Below are positions 1 through 21,690 of a stretch of 64,000 nt of DNA, one piece after another. The DNA comes from Phaeosaccion multiseriatum (lineage: Eukaryota > Ochrophyta, other classes). The notes beneath the pieces are model-generated. The model ran no database searches and had not been told where the DNA came from. It saw only the letters and a list, made by a program, of their open reading frames with translations. Location: the NCBI GenBank assembly GCA_965112735.1, contig OZ218964.1, positions 2,666,001 through 2,730,000 on the forward strand. Reading direction: 5' to 3'. Position numbers and translations under genes: made by a program. Each line of letters opens with the position of its first letter. Within the stretch, counting starts at the first letter, position 1.

Positions 1-244
1 ACTCACACACACACACCAAGTCACTCACACCCACCTTGGCGGCCAGCTTGGCGAGCTCGAGCTTCTCCTCCTCCCTCACCACGATCTGCTGGAACTCGTC
101 GGACTGCGAGAAGAGGCGGAACAGCTCGATGTCCGACGTGGTGGGCTTGAGCTGCTCGTTGAATGTCTGCATGGTCGTGTGGGACAGGTAGTAGTATGAC
201 GCCACCCGGCCGAGGGCCGTCGCCTACAAGGGGGGGAAGGGAGG

Positions 245-279
<35 letters not shown>

Positions 280-407
280 TGAGTGCAAGGCAAGCAAGGC
301 AAGACCCTTTGTGGGGGGGGCTTCACCCTATGACACACGTACAAACTCACATCACATCACATGTCCACTCACGCATCCCACCTTCCCCCCACCCACCCAA
401 ACACACC

Positions 408-464
<57 letters not shown>

Positions 465-3400
465 GCAGGCTGCCTCCCTTCCTGTCGTACTTGACAAGGC
501 CTGTTCTGTCGAGCATGTTCGCCGCTGAGTGCACGAGGTTGACGCGGTGCTGGAACAGACGCGGGTCGTCCAGGGCCGCGTTTTCCGGCACCTGTGATTA
601 CAGCAATTGGTGGTAAGCAGCAGATAAGTGGGTTGGTGAGGAGGGGCAACGTATATGGGCAGAGGCCGAGGCTCGACAGAGCTTGGCCGAGCAGCAGCTG
701 CTTAAGGGCGACACCATCACCACGCACCCTTTCCCTCCTCTTTTTTCTTCCCTCTCCTCTCATCCCTCCTCTCCTCCCTCTTTCCCTCCCCCCCCTCCCC
801 TCCCCTCCCTATTCACTCACTCACCGAGTAGCAGTTTGGGTTCCGCATCATGCGCACATAGAGATACGTGTAGCCCAGCCAGATGGCCGCGTCCCGCACG
901 GTCTGGATGGAGCCCAGCACGATTTCCGCGTTGAGATGGTCGGCCAGCTGCTTGACCAGCTGCGACTCGATGGGCAGCTGCTGGTTGTTGAGGCTGAGGT
1001 AGAACTGCAGCCGAGCGTGTTGAGTGATGACGATGCCCTCTCCGCGGTCGTCGAACTGAGGCCTGCCTGCTCGCCCCATCATCTGTAGCACGTCTAGAGG
1101 GGACAGCTCGTCCCACCTGTTGAAAGGGATGGGCGCAAGCATGTGGGCAGAAGCATATGGGCAGGCAGGCAGGCAGGCAGGCGTAAGGGCAGGTCGGCAA
1201 GCAGTAAGTCAACGATACGCATTGCGGTAAGTCAATGGAAATACCAATAGAGAAGGATGCGTACCAACGCTATCCAGCGTGCCCTTGAGGATGACCCCAT
1301 AAGCCTCTACTCTACCCTCCCCGCTGTACCCGTATACCCGTATGCCTGTGCTGCCGTGATACTATAATTACCTGCCCTTGTCCGGGTAGTACATCTGCGT
1401 GCCCTTGAGGATGACGGTGTGCGCGGGGAGATTCACGCCCCAGGCCAGCGTGGCCGTCGACACCAGCACCTGCGATGGAAGTCACAATAAGTCAATAAAA
1501 GCTGAAGCACTAGCACACCTTGTTGTGAGCACGTGCAGTGCATACTCCACTTGAAGGACACACTAGATGCTCTCCCTATCCTTCGTCTGTACGCGCTGTA
1601 ACTGTACTGTAACTGTGCTGTAACTAACTGTGCTGTAACTGTACTGTAACTGTGCTGTAACTGTACTGTAACTGTACTGTAACTGTACTGTAACTGTACT
1701 GTAACTGTACTGTAAATGCGCTGTACTGTACCTGCACGTGCTTGGCGCTGTACAAGTCCTCCACCAAGTTGCGGTCCTCGCGGGTCATGCCTGTTGGGCA
1801 GGGGCAGGGGGGAGGGGAAAGGGAGGGGAAAGGAGGTAAGAAGGGGTCTTGCTTTGCTTTGCTCGCTTTGCTCGCTTTGCTCGCTTGCTTGTTGCACTCG
1901 GAGCCGGAGAGCACTTGCCCCCGTCATGACAGGCACAACAGGGGCCTCCCCGACCCATCCACTACCATCCCCGAACCATCCACTGCCATCCCCCCACACT
2001 TACCTGCGTGGTGAATGGCCAGGCCGAAGGGAAGAAGCTCCTTCAGCAGAGTGTTCTTGGCGTTCTCCGCCTGTGGGATGGCAGCGGATGGGGGTGTCAG
2101 TGGAGGGATGGCAGTGGACGGGGGGGGCACAGGTACAACAGAGAGACCGACTATCCATCGCTCTCCTCTCGCCCACTGACTTACACATATATATGTACAT
2201 ATATATACTCACCTCAGTGCGGAGGATCTCCTCTGTGGCAGAGCCGTCGCCCACAAGCCTAGGGCAGGGCAGGGCACGCAAGGAAAGGGAAGGGGGATGA
2301 GTCACATGCAGTGCAAGAATCGCGAGAGGACGTTTGAACGTGCACCGCTCGGCTCACTCACTCAGTCCTGCCCCCACCTAGTGAGCACTCCCTCCCCCCC
2401 CCCTCGGTCACCTGGCGAGCACGTCGTTCTCCTCGATGAGTTCCCTGAGGGCTTCCGCCGTCTTGCCCGTCTCTGCCCGAGAGTGGACGAAGATGAGCAC
2501 CTGGTCCTTCTGGCCGTTCTCGTTGGGCATGCAGGCCATCACCTTCTCGTAGCAGATGTCGTTCATCACTTGGAAGCGCTTGATGGCCTGTTCGGGGGTG
2601 CGCAAGGGGAGGAAGTTGGTGATACGATACATATATAGACTACAGCGTCACAGGGGTTTTGAATGTTTGTCGGTCATGCTGTAACTGTAACAGGAGAGAG
2701 CGTTACGTTTCAAGGCAAAGTTGATTGTCCCCTCCCCTTCCCTCCCCTCCCCTCCCCTCCCCACCTTTTTCTCCGTGACTCCAATGTACTGCTGCTGCAG
2801 AGGCACGGGGCGGAAGGAGTTGTCGAAGTAGAAGAGGCCTTTGGCGGGGTCCACCCTTAAGAAGGTCGCCACGTCAGCGTAATTGGGCAGCGTGGCGGAC
2901 AGGCCCACGATGCGAGTCATCTCGAGGTCACGCTCAATCTTGCGGATGGTCCTGGATGGTGACATGGTGGAAGGGGGGTGGGGGGACGGGGTAGGTAGGC
3001 AGGGGTGGGTGTGTGTGTATGCGGATGGGTGAGTCTTAAGGAATGACTGCAGGTGTGTGGGCTTGGGAGGGTGTACAGAGATCAGGACAACACGACAGAG
3101 CAAGTGGAAGCCAAGCCGCACCCCCACCGCCTTGAGACACCTTCACTGCCATACACTGCCATCCATCCCCTGCCATCCATCCCCTGCCATCCCTCCCTCC
3201 CTCCAGTGCCATCCCCTGCCATCTGTGACTCACCTGGCGCAGATGCTCTCCAAGACCACTCCTCTTGTGTCATGCAGCAGGTGCACCTCGTCGATGATGA
3301 TGAGGCGCACAAGGGACGTGTAGGAGCGGTCCCCGGCCTTGCGCGTGACAATGTCCCACTTCTCGGGGGTCGTCACGATGACCTGTTCCATTGATTGGGC

Positions 3401-6400
3401 GGGGGGGGGCGTGGCAGACACAAGTTTGAGGGGGGGGGGGAGGGTTGCCGGAGAAAAGACCCCCCATGAATCACACGAGCTCTCTCTCCCATCCAATGGA
3501 AACTCACCTAACCTCCTAAAACTCAAACTCACCTGTGTCTCTGCTATCTGCTCCCTGCTGAGGCTCTGATCTCCCGACAGCTCCATGACCTTCATGCCGA
3601 AGGGCTTGAGGCGCTTGCCGAAGTTGGCGACGACTTCGTGCACCAACGCCTTCATGGGGGCAATGTACACGATCTTAAACGCCTCCAAGTCCACCTCGCC
3701 TAACGAAGGGGGGGAGAAGGTGAGGTGAGGTGGGGGGAGGAGGGAGGGAGCGAGAAAGGGAGGAGAGGAGGGAAGGAGGGGAGAGGGGAGGAGGAACTAC
3801 ATAACTGACCTTCGTCGTTCATGTTCTGCCCAATGACCTGCAGCATGCTCATCATGGCAACATTGGTCTTTCCGGCGCCCGTAGGGGCACACAGCAGGAT
3901 ATTGTCTGAAGTCTCCAGGGCCACCTGATGGGAGGGGCAAGAATGCGGGGCAAGAGGTGAGAGACAAATGAGAGAGAGAGGGAGAGAAAGAAAAAACCTC
4001 CTTTGCACACAGACCTGCATCATCTTGCTCTGAATGCGGTTGAGCGTGTCCATGCCCTGGAAGGCTGGCTGGCACCACTCGGGCATGTCGCTGATGGACA
4101 CGAGCTTCTCCCCCTTTGGTATGATACTCTTGACGGCAGGCACGTGCACCTCCTCATAGCCCTTCTTCTGCGCCCGCCACGCCCCCTGTGGAGGCATATG
4201 GGCAGGCATTCATGGGCAGGCATACGGGTAGGTGTGCATATGCACAGTGGCAGCATGGCGGGGAGTGAGGCGATGAGGGGACATGTGGAGACAAAAGACG
4301 AACAGTGCAGGGGCGAGGGACGAGGGCCAACACTTTGCAGCAGGGTGAGGTAGCCCACACGTTTACTCCTCTGCCTCCTCCCTTCGTTCGACAGTTCGCC
4401 CTTCGCCCAACCTCTGCTGCCATCTGCTGCCATCTTGCCACCTGCTGCCACCTGCTCACCTCTGGCAGCTCGCACTTGGTGTTGGACATGAAGTGGCTCC
4501 CCTCCGCGAAGGCGAGAGAGTCAAGGTCAACAACGGCACTGGGGCGGCTCTCCGTGGCCCTCCTGGCAGCGCCGTCCACAGGGGCACTCTCTTGCACCTG
4601 ACACCAGATACAGACATCCGGTAGCAGCAAAGTAGTAGGAAGTAGTAGTAGTAGTAGCAGTAGAAGTAGTGGTAGTAGTAGTAGTAGTAGGAGGAGGAGG
4701 AGGAGGGGGGGTCAGGTAGTAGTAGGAGAAGAGGGACGGGCAGGAGGGAGAAGGGAACGGGGACGGACAAGCAACAGGAAAGGGGTGGAAACAGAGAGGA
4801 AGAGGCAGGGCAAGCAGAGCGATGATGGTGATGGAAGGGTGGAAGGCGGGGAGAGGGGAGAAGGGGAATAATGCCTAACAACGTGCACATGCACTTTTGT
4901 AACGTTTCGTACTATTACGTACCAGCGTCTCGTCGTCAGCCATGGTCATGGAGCCCCCGGTGGTGCCGTCCTTGTTGCTCCTGAGAGGGACACACGGAGG
5001 AGGAGGGAGAGAGACCGAGTGAGTGAGAGGGAGAGAGGGAGGAAGGAAAGCGGGGGGGTGGCCGTCATCCGTCATTCAAACAGCAGCACGAGCAGCAACA
5101 GGAGCAGCAGCACGAGCAGCAGCAGCCGCAGCAGCGGCGGTAGGAGGAGGGGCAGAGACCACATCCAGCCATCCACTGCCATATACGCACCTGTTGAGCG
5201 CTCTGGCCTCCTTGCGTGTGCGCTGCTCGAAAGCCGCTGTCCTGTCCTCGTTCCAGCTTGACGCGTCCCCTGCATGGCCCAGGGCCTGGAGGATGGCAGG
5301 CCCTCCTCCCTTCTCGTCTGCTGCCATCTCCGTGGTCACCGCGGCCTTGTCTGCCTCGCTCTGCGCCTGCTTGAGGCGAGTGCAGTAGTACACTTTGGCT
5401 CGGTTGTGCAGCAGCACCTGAGGAGGAGGGAAGAGGCAGAGAGAGGTAAGAGGAGGCCGGAGGGGGACAGCGGGGGGGAGAGGTCAGAGGTCGGAGAGTG
5501 CGTGCATGTGTGTACGTGTGTGGAGGAGGAGAGTGGTCCCCAGCCGTGCCTCCCCTCCGCCTGCCCGCTGCTATCGCCCCCCCCCCCCTAAACGCCATCT
5601 ACTGCCATCCTCTGCCACTCCCCCACCTTCACGAAGTCGAACTTGTCGTAGTCGAGCAGCACCACAAGCTTGTTCTCTACCTCACGCTCGTCCGTCAGAG
5701 ACAGCACCTGGTGGGAGGAGCAACAGCCAAGGGACAAGAGGCAACAAGAGAGGACAAGACAGTGGCTCAGTGAGTAGGTGGGAGGGAGGGGCGACAAGGA
5801 TCAGTCCAGCAAGAACCCGACCGAGCGGTTCCAAAGACCAGGAGATGACACCAAGCACTCTGCCCTCCAAGCAGGAGATGACACCAAGCACTCCGCCCTC
5901 CAAGCAAGGGGGAGTGGTATTTGTTACCTTGAGGACGTCCTCCGCGAGCTTGGCTGTGATTTCCGCGTCGTCATAGAACTTACCCAGCCCGCGCTGCAGC
6001 CAAAACGCATCGATGGAGTGCACCTGTGAGCAAGAGAGAGAGAGAGAGAGAAAGTGACGGTGCAGACGGTTACAGAGCTAGCTTGACATGATGGTAAGGC
6101 AAGCATCGACCAGCACGATGGTCCACAGACAGCGAAGGCCAGCGACGACACAGCGACGACAGTCAGACGTGATACACTCACACACGTACAAGAACACCGA
6201 TGACTGGATACACTCTTACACACGTACAACAACACCGATGACTGGACACACTCTCACACATGTACAAGAACACCGATGACTGGACACACTCTCACACACG
6301 TACAAGAACACCGATGACTGGACACACTCTCACACAAGTACAAGAACACCGATGACTGGACACACACTCACACACGATGAGACTTGCAAGGGACAACGCT

Positions 6401-9400
6401 CCGTGTACGTTTGAGTGTGTGTGCGTGTGTGTGTGCGTGTGTGCGTGTGTGTGTGCCAATCTTGTCTTTTCCCCACTCACGTTGAGGGCGAGCTGCCCCT
6501 CGTCGTCCTCCATCCCCCCATCGTCTCCATCGAGCCCCCTGAGCTGCATGCGCCGGTCCTCTTTTGCCTCCACCCCTCCCTCCATGTCCTCGTCCTCGTC
6601 CTCCGAGTCGCGAACCTGAGGGGGGGCAGGGGGGATGGCAGTGGATGGGGAGGGAGATGAGGGGAGGGAGATGAGGGGAGGGCGGGACCAAGGCCTATGC
6701 AACTTCAACGTGCACTTGAGGTCGGGGTTGACTCACCTCATCCACGTCAGAGTCGTCGTCCTCCTCCTCCTCATCGAACACCACGGCCACGCCCATGTCC
6801 TCGTCGAGCTTCTCCTCCTCATCCACTGCCTCCTCCTCCTCCTCTCCTCCCACGGCAAAGTCGTTGATGCGCTTGCCGATGTTGACCATTTTGTTGAATT
6901 GGTCGGCCTCCACGTGGCGCAGCAAGCGGCCCACGTCCTTCTGACGCTCCGGGTCACGCAGGGAGTCATCCTACGTTAGCGGTGTTTCGTGACACGTTAG
7001 CGGTGTTTCGTGACACGTTAGCGGTGTTTCGTGACACGCTAGCGGTGTTTCGTGACACGTTAGCTAAGTTTCGTGACACGTTAGCGGTGTTTCGTGACAC
7101 GTTAGCGGTGTTTCGTGACACGTTAGGGGTGACAACTTATGAGAGGGCGAGGCAAACGCGAAAGGGGGTGTGGAGACATCAGAGGCCATTTTGCGTGTGT
7201 GTGTTTCTCTAGTCGCTGTGACGAGCCTGTACTCGAAGTGTGGAATGCTCTTCTATGCTTCAAGTCTCTCTCTCTTCCTTCGATACAGTCCAGTCAAAGA
7301 CAGCACGGCACGGCATGGCACGGTACAGTACCTTGAGGATGGCCAGCACCTCCTCAGCAGCCCCTCTGAGGATGTCCTGAGGCTGATCCCCGAGCTTGCC
7401 CTGCACCACCGACAGCAGCTCCTCGTACGCAAGTCTAAGGAGGAGGAGGGGGAGGTGCTGCTCAGATCCAGCCAAAGAGCTCAGCTAGGGAGCCCAGCCA
7501 AAGAGCTCTGTCAGATACAAGCCCCCAGGGTAGACTGTTGTCTATCCAAAGGGGCCATGCCCTCCACCCACCTGCTCTCCCTGGTCTTCGGCCTGTAGTT
7601 GATGGAGTCCATCTCCTCCGTCTCGGTCAGCACAGTGGCGCCCTTGCCCGCCATGAACACCTTTGCAGATAGAGAGGTTGGTGATTCACATGAACAGAGC
7701 AGATATAGCATGAGCCACAGAGCTTGGTCATGGTCCTTCAGATGAGAGAAGTTCAGCAAGCAATAGTCACACAAGAGACCAAGCACGCTCATGACGATGC
7801 ATGGGTTGATGGATGTGTGAATAGGAGGGGTATAGACGATGCATGGGTTGATGGATGTGTGAATAGGAGGGGTATAGTGGGCTCACAGAGCCCCGCCTGT
7901 GAGAGGAAGTCTTCACCTTCTGCTTCTTGGCCTTCTTCTGAGCTTCTCGCGCCTCCGCATCGCCCTGTGGCCGCCAAAATGAGGGAGCACAACAGCAGCA
8001 CCACAACAGCACCACAGCAGCCGCCAGCGAGCGAACATAGAAGGAGAAGAAGGTAACAGGCAGCGCAGTTTGAGTTTGAGTTTGGGATACGCGAGTCAAG
8101 GCGGCATAACAGAGGGCCGTCGGAGCTCTGCGGGGGGGGCACAGCACGGCTCGGACCCCCAAACAGGCAAATGACGCAGGCCGTCTCTCTCCTCCCCTGC
8201 CCCCCTGCTTCCCCCGCCACACCTTCCGAGAGCGCTTCTCCGTGCTCTTCTTAATCTTCCCCTCAAGCTCTGGCGGCCTGTAAGGATGGTAGTGGAAGGC
8301 GTGCAGTAGTAGTAGTAGGGGGGAGGTGAGCGGTGAGCGGTGAGCGAGAGAGAGAGACAGGTGAGTGGTGAGTGGTGAGCTCTCGGGAGGGAGGACACAC
8401 GCGTGCGCACTTGCACCCCATGCCTACCCCCCCCCACTAACCACTCCCACCCCCCCCCCCCTGGCCTGCCACTGCCATCCACTGCCATCCACACCTGTCT
8501 CTGGTGATTCGATCCCCCATCTTCATCTTCCCCTTGTGTGTATTGAGCGACTCCACCTCCCCGGTGGGTTCGGCGCCTCTTCTTGAGCGAGCATCGCGGT
8601 CGGCAGTGAGCACGAGGTTTGAGTTCTGTGCAATGTAGCGCAGCGAGAGGAGGGGTGGGGAGGGGGAGGGAGAAAGAGAGAGGATCGAGAGACACAGAGA
8701 GGAGCGTATCGAGGAGAGAGAGAAAAGATCGAGGATTGGCCTGGTCAGAGAGAGAGAGAAAGAGGGAGGCCACAGAGGCAGCAGCAGCACGAGGAGGCCC
8801 AGTTCGAAGGAGGCCCACCACTCCACAATCGATATGCTCTTCCATCCACAGATGCTGCTCCTGACTCTCTCTCGCCCCCTCCCCCTCTCTCTTCTCTCTC
8901 TCGTGTACCCAAGTAGGGAGACCAGCAGCGACCACCCCCTCCTGCGCCGGAGCTGCCAACCACGTCTTCCCCGTACAGCCATCGACACGGGCATCTCCTC
9001 CGCTCCGCCCTCTTCGGGTCTTTCCTCTATCTCGGTATCTCCAGACGCCTCCAGAAGGCTCCGAGTAACCCTTCAGCGGCGGATCGCAGCCACACTCCAC
9101 ATACTCGGTTGTGTGTGACGAGACGCTCCTCGCCGTTGCCTCAAAGCTGTGGTCCCTCCGCCGGTTCCTGCAAAGACGAAATGGACGGCCTCCCTCGCTA
9201 CCGTGCACCCTCTCTGCTGCTGCCACCGCCGCGCTGTGTTGTTGCTTGGCATCAGCCGCAATCTGGGCTCTGTGTCCTCCCCCACGGAGGGACGACGAGT
9301 AGGCCGCTCTCTCTCGCAAAGCGACACCGCTTCGGCCGACTTTGGGGTAACACGCAGCACCCTTCCCACCACATCAGTCTTGCTGGAACCATTCCCCACC

Positions 9401-9532
9401 GCTGCGCCCCTCTCCCCATTCTCTCTCTCTCTCTCTCCGCTCCTCGATCTTCCCCGCTCTATCTTCTCTCCCCCAGCTCCCACTCACCTCCTTGTACTCA
9501 AATTGCCGATTACGGATTGCATTCTCCGCCAT
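1..9532 (-). CDS. BRR2: U5 snRNP helicase BRR2 (SNRNP200), N-terminal half, 26 exons, partial
   Basis: Ski2-like RNA helicase that unwinds U4/U6 during spliceosome activation in the nucleus. The spliced product aligns along its length with the BRR2 N-terminus: [10 protein letters not shown] and EPTGEV near residues 16-40, an acidic region, [17 protein letters not shown], then helicase cassette 1. Visible motifs are APTGAGKT (about 550), DEVH (about 662), SATLPN (about 699) and GRAGRP (about 907). About 1,095 residues are present of the usual 2,100-2,200; the second cassette lies beyond the left edge. Exons (minus): 9532-9488, 8625-8495, 8277-8223, 7964-7917, 7660-7572, 7434-7332, 6970-6737, 6615-6481, 6023-5928, 5707-5627, 5417-5191, 4980-4923, 4597-4460, 4185-4015, 3924-3810, 3699-3533, 3382-3234, 2951-2765, 2587-2412, 2258-2213, 2070-2004, 1790-1732, 1469-1372, 1116-825, 591-463, 223-35. 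All junctions are GT-AG and keep frame. The start ([15 protein letters not shown]) matches the family N-terminus. The paralogue ASCC3 is excluded by the BRR2-specific N-terminus. Confidence 0.95.
412..462. repeat. (CA)n microsatellite abutting a BRR2 donor
   Basis: On the sense (minus) strand the exon ending at 463 is followed directly by GTGTGTGT for about 50 bases, so the donor is the first unit of the microsatellite. Confidence 0.9.
592..612 (-). repeat. Acceptor-side intron motif (ACCAATTGCTG variant)
   Basis: On the sense strand this reads CACCAATTGCTGTAATCACAG (21 bases, listed here as CACCAATTGCTG then TAATCACAG) and ends exactly at the BRR2 acceptor before the exon starting at 591. 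It is a degenerate member of the CTGTATCACCAACTGCTG family. Confidence 0.6.
1597..1716. repeat. CTGTAACTGTA minisatellite in BRR2 intron
   Basis: About eleven head-to-tail units of roughly 11 bases (CTGTAACTGTA with single-base variants) fill the middle of the intron between exons 1790-1732 and 1469-1372. Confidence 0.85.
2615..2626 (-). repeat. Acceptor-side intron motif (GTATCACCAACT)
   Basis: Sense-strand GTATCACCAACT lies about 28 bases before the acceptor of the BRR2 exon starting at 2587. It is a 12-base match to the recurrent acceptor-side motif. Confidence 0.55.
4638..4702. repeat. (GTA)n/(GGA)n trinucleotide tract in BRR2 intron
   Basis: Imperfect GTA triplets run into GGA triplets between BRR2 exons 4980-4923 and 4597-4460. 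Confidence 0.8.
6170..6370. repeat. 38-bp minisatellite in BRR2 intron
   Basis: GATGACTGGA recurs at 6199, 6237, 6275, 6313 and 6351, exactly 38 bases apart. The unit also contains a CGTACAAGAACACC-like segment. It lies in the intron between exons 6615-6481 and 6023-5928. Confidence 0.9.
6974..7127. repeat. 21-bp minisatellite in BRR2 intron
   Basis: About seven units of 21 bases built on GTTAGCGGTGTTTCGTGACAC start right beside the acceptor of the exon starting at 6970. The unit is a multiple of three and leaves an open frame on the plus strand, which is an artefact of the repeat. Confidence 0.9.
8278..8494 (-). other. BRR2 intron with complementary ends (GGATGGCAGTGG ... CCACTACCATCC)
   Basis: This 217-base intron starts GTGTGGATGGCAGTGGATGG (first 20 bases) and ends with CCACTACCATCCTTACAG. 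The two ends are near reverse complements: GGATGGCAGTGG against CCACTACCATCC, one mismatch. It is the clearest single example of the terminal-inverted-repeat arrangement described in the findings. Confidence 0.75.
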
Positions 9533-10094
9533 GGCTCCCCCACGCAAGTACCCCGCAAAGGGTGCTGCTACTCAACTCAACCTCTCTTTCCTTTTTTTCG
9601 CTCTTCTCTCTCCTTGCTCCCAAGGACGCCCCCTTGGGATGATTATGTCAATGATGGATTTGGCTCGCCCATAGCCCCATCCTTCTTGTCACAGAGATAC
9701 GTAGCTAACAAGCATGCTTGCGATTAATTAGTGTGGTTGTCTGACTGTGGGGAGCATGTGGAAGGTGTCCCGGGTGGGTCGGCTGTGCTGTACGGGCGGT
9801 GGCGGCAGCGGCGGCAGCAGGCATGGGGCGAGTCGCCTTCGCCTTCGCGCTTCGCTCATCGCTCGAGCACAACAACAACAGCAGCAGCAGGGTGGTGTGC
9901 AGGACATAGGTCCACTGGCAGCAACAGCTCGTTACTTGAGACACGAAGGAGATTGCTGTCGTGGCAGCGGTAGCGACCAAAGGCGCCATTATAGTGGCAG
10001 CCTCGCCAGCGCTGCCGGAAGGCTACACAGCCGCCACAGCATCATTCACAGCTTCAGCATTCACAGCCACGACAAGTATGGTAAGACGCCCATC
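9533..10094. other. Intergenic region between BRR2 and the PPR gene (divergent)
   Basis: The two start codons face away from each other, so this 562-base stretch must hold both promoters. I see no TATA box, RNA gene or repeat element; a short CAACAACAACAGCAG run lies near 9870. Confidence 0.6.
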
Positions 10095-21099
<11,005 letters not shown>

Positions 21100-21690
21100 G
21101 GAGGCAGTAGAATTGAACATTGAAGTGACGAGGCAGTAGAATTGAACATTGAAGTATCATGAACTGGGCAGGACAGAACAGGACGGCCTGTGGGTCCCGT
21201 CGTTCCACAATTTGCGGATTATTTTATACTTTACTCCATGTACAGTGCGTGTGCGTGATTTAAAGTATAAGGGTTGGTGGTTCAAATTCTGTGACCCTCT
21301 CCACACTCGATCAGCGGGCTATGACCCCACGAGGTATCATCTCGTCCCTTTTGGGATGGAGCAGCAAGGTGCATTTGGCCCGTCAGCACAGATGTTTATC
21401 AAAACACTCGCCACCCACATGGCTGGGGGGCACGAACATCTTGACACGAGGGCTTACGCGAGAGCTGTTTGCGTCATTCGGCGACGATTAGCCGTAGCGC
21501 TCCAGAGGGCCCGACACGAACGATCGGTTCGACACAGGATCCTGGCTGGTATCAACTTTGTTCCAATGGGGAGAACTGATGAGTCAGAGGGACACGACCT
21601 CGAGGGCTAAGTTCCCCGGGGCGGTGAGACATTACTTTTAGACAACCATAATATATATAAACGATCAGCGGGCGGCAGGCGCCTCCTGTA
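21100..21690. other. Intergenic region between PPR and FGGY kinase genes
   Basis: Starts with two copies of AGGCAGTAGAATTGAACATT (21102 and 21130), then holds the retroelement remnant listed separately. A TTACTTTTAGACA motif occurs near 21631. The AT-rich stretch ATAATATATATAAACG near 21648 could serve as the core promoter of the kinase gene. Confidence 0.5.
21255..21610 (+). pseudogene. Possible retroelement polyprotein C-terminal remnant
   Basis: An open stretch reads HLVPFGMEQQGAFGPSA, later CVIRRRLAVALQRA, and ends at a stop at 21610. The order (a P-F/G segment, GAFGPSAQ, a short helix, then RRLAVALQR) resembles the segment downstream of the reverse transcriptase in many LINE-like ORF2 proteins. 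No RT core (YADD) is present nearby, so only a tail would remain. The frame is open but lacks a convincing start. It could also be an unrelated small ORF. Confidence 0.35.

Noticed and set aside
8096-9319. 407-codon minus-strand open frame
   Set aside because: It runs through BRR2 exons 2-3 and intron 1 in another frame; its product is low-complexity Arg/Ser/Gly sequence with no domain.
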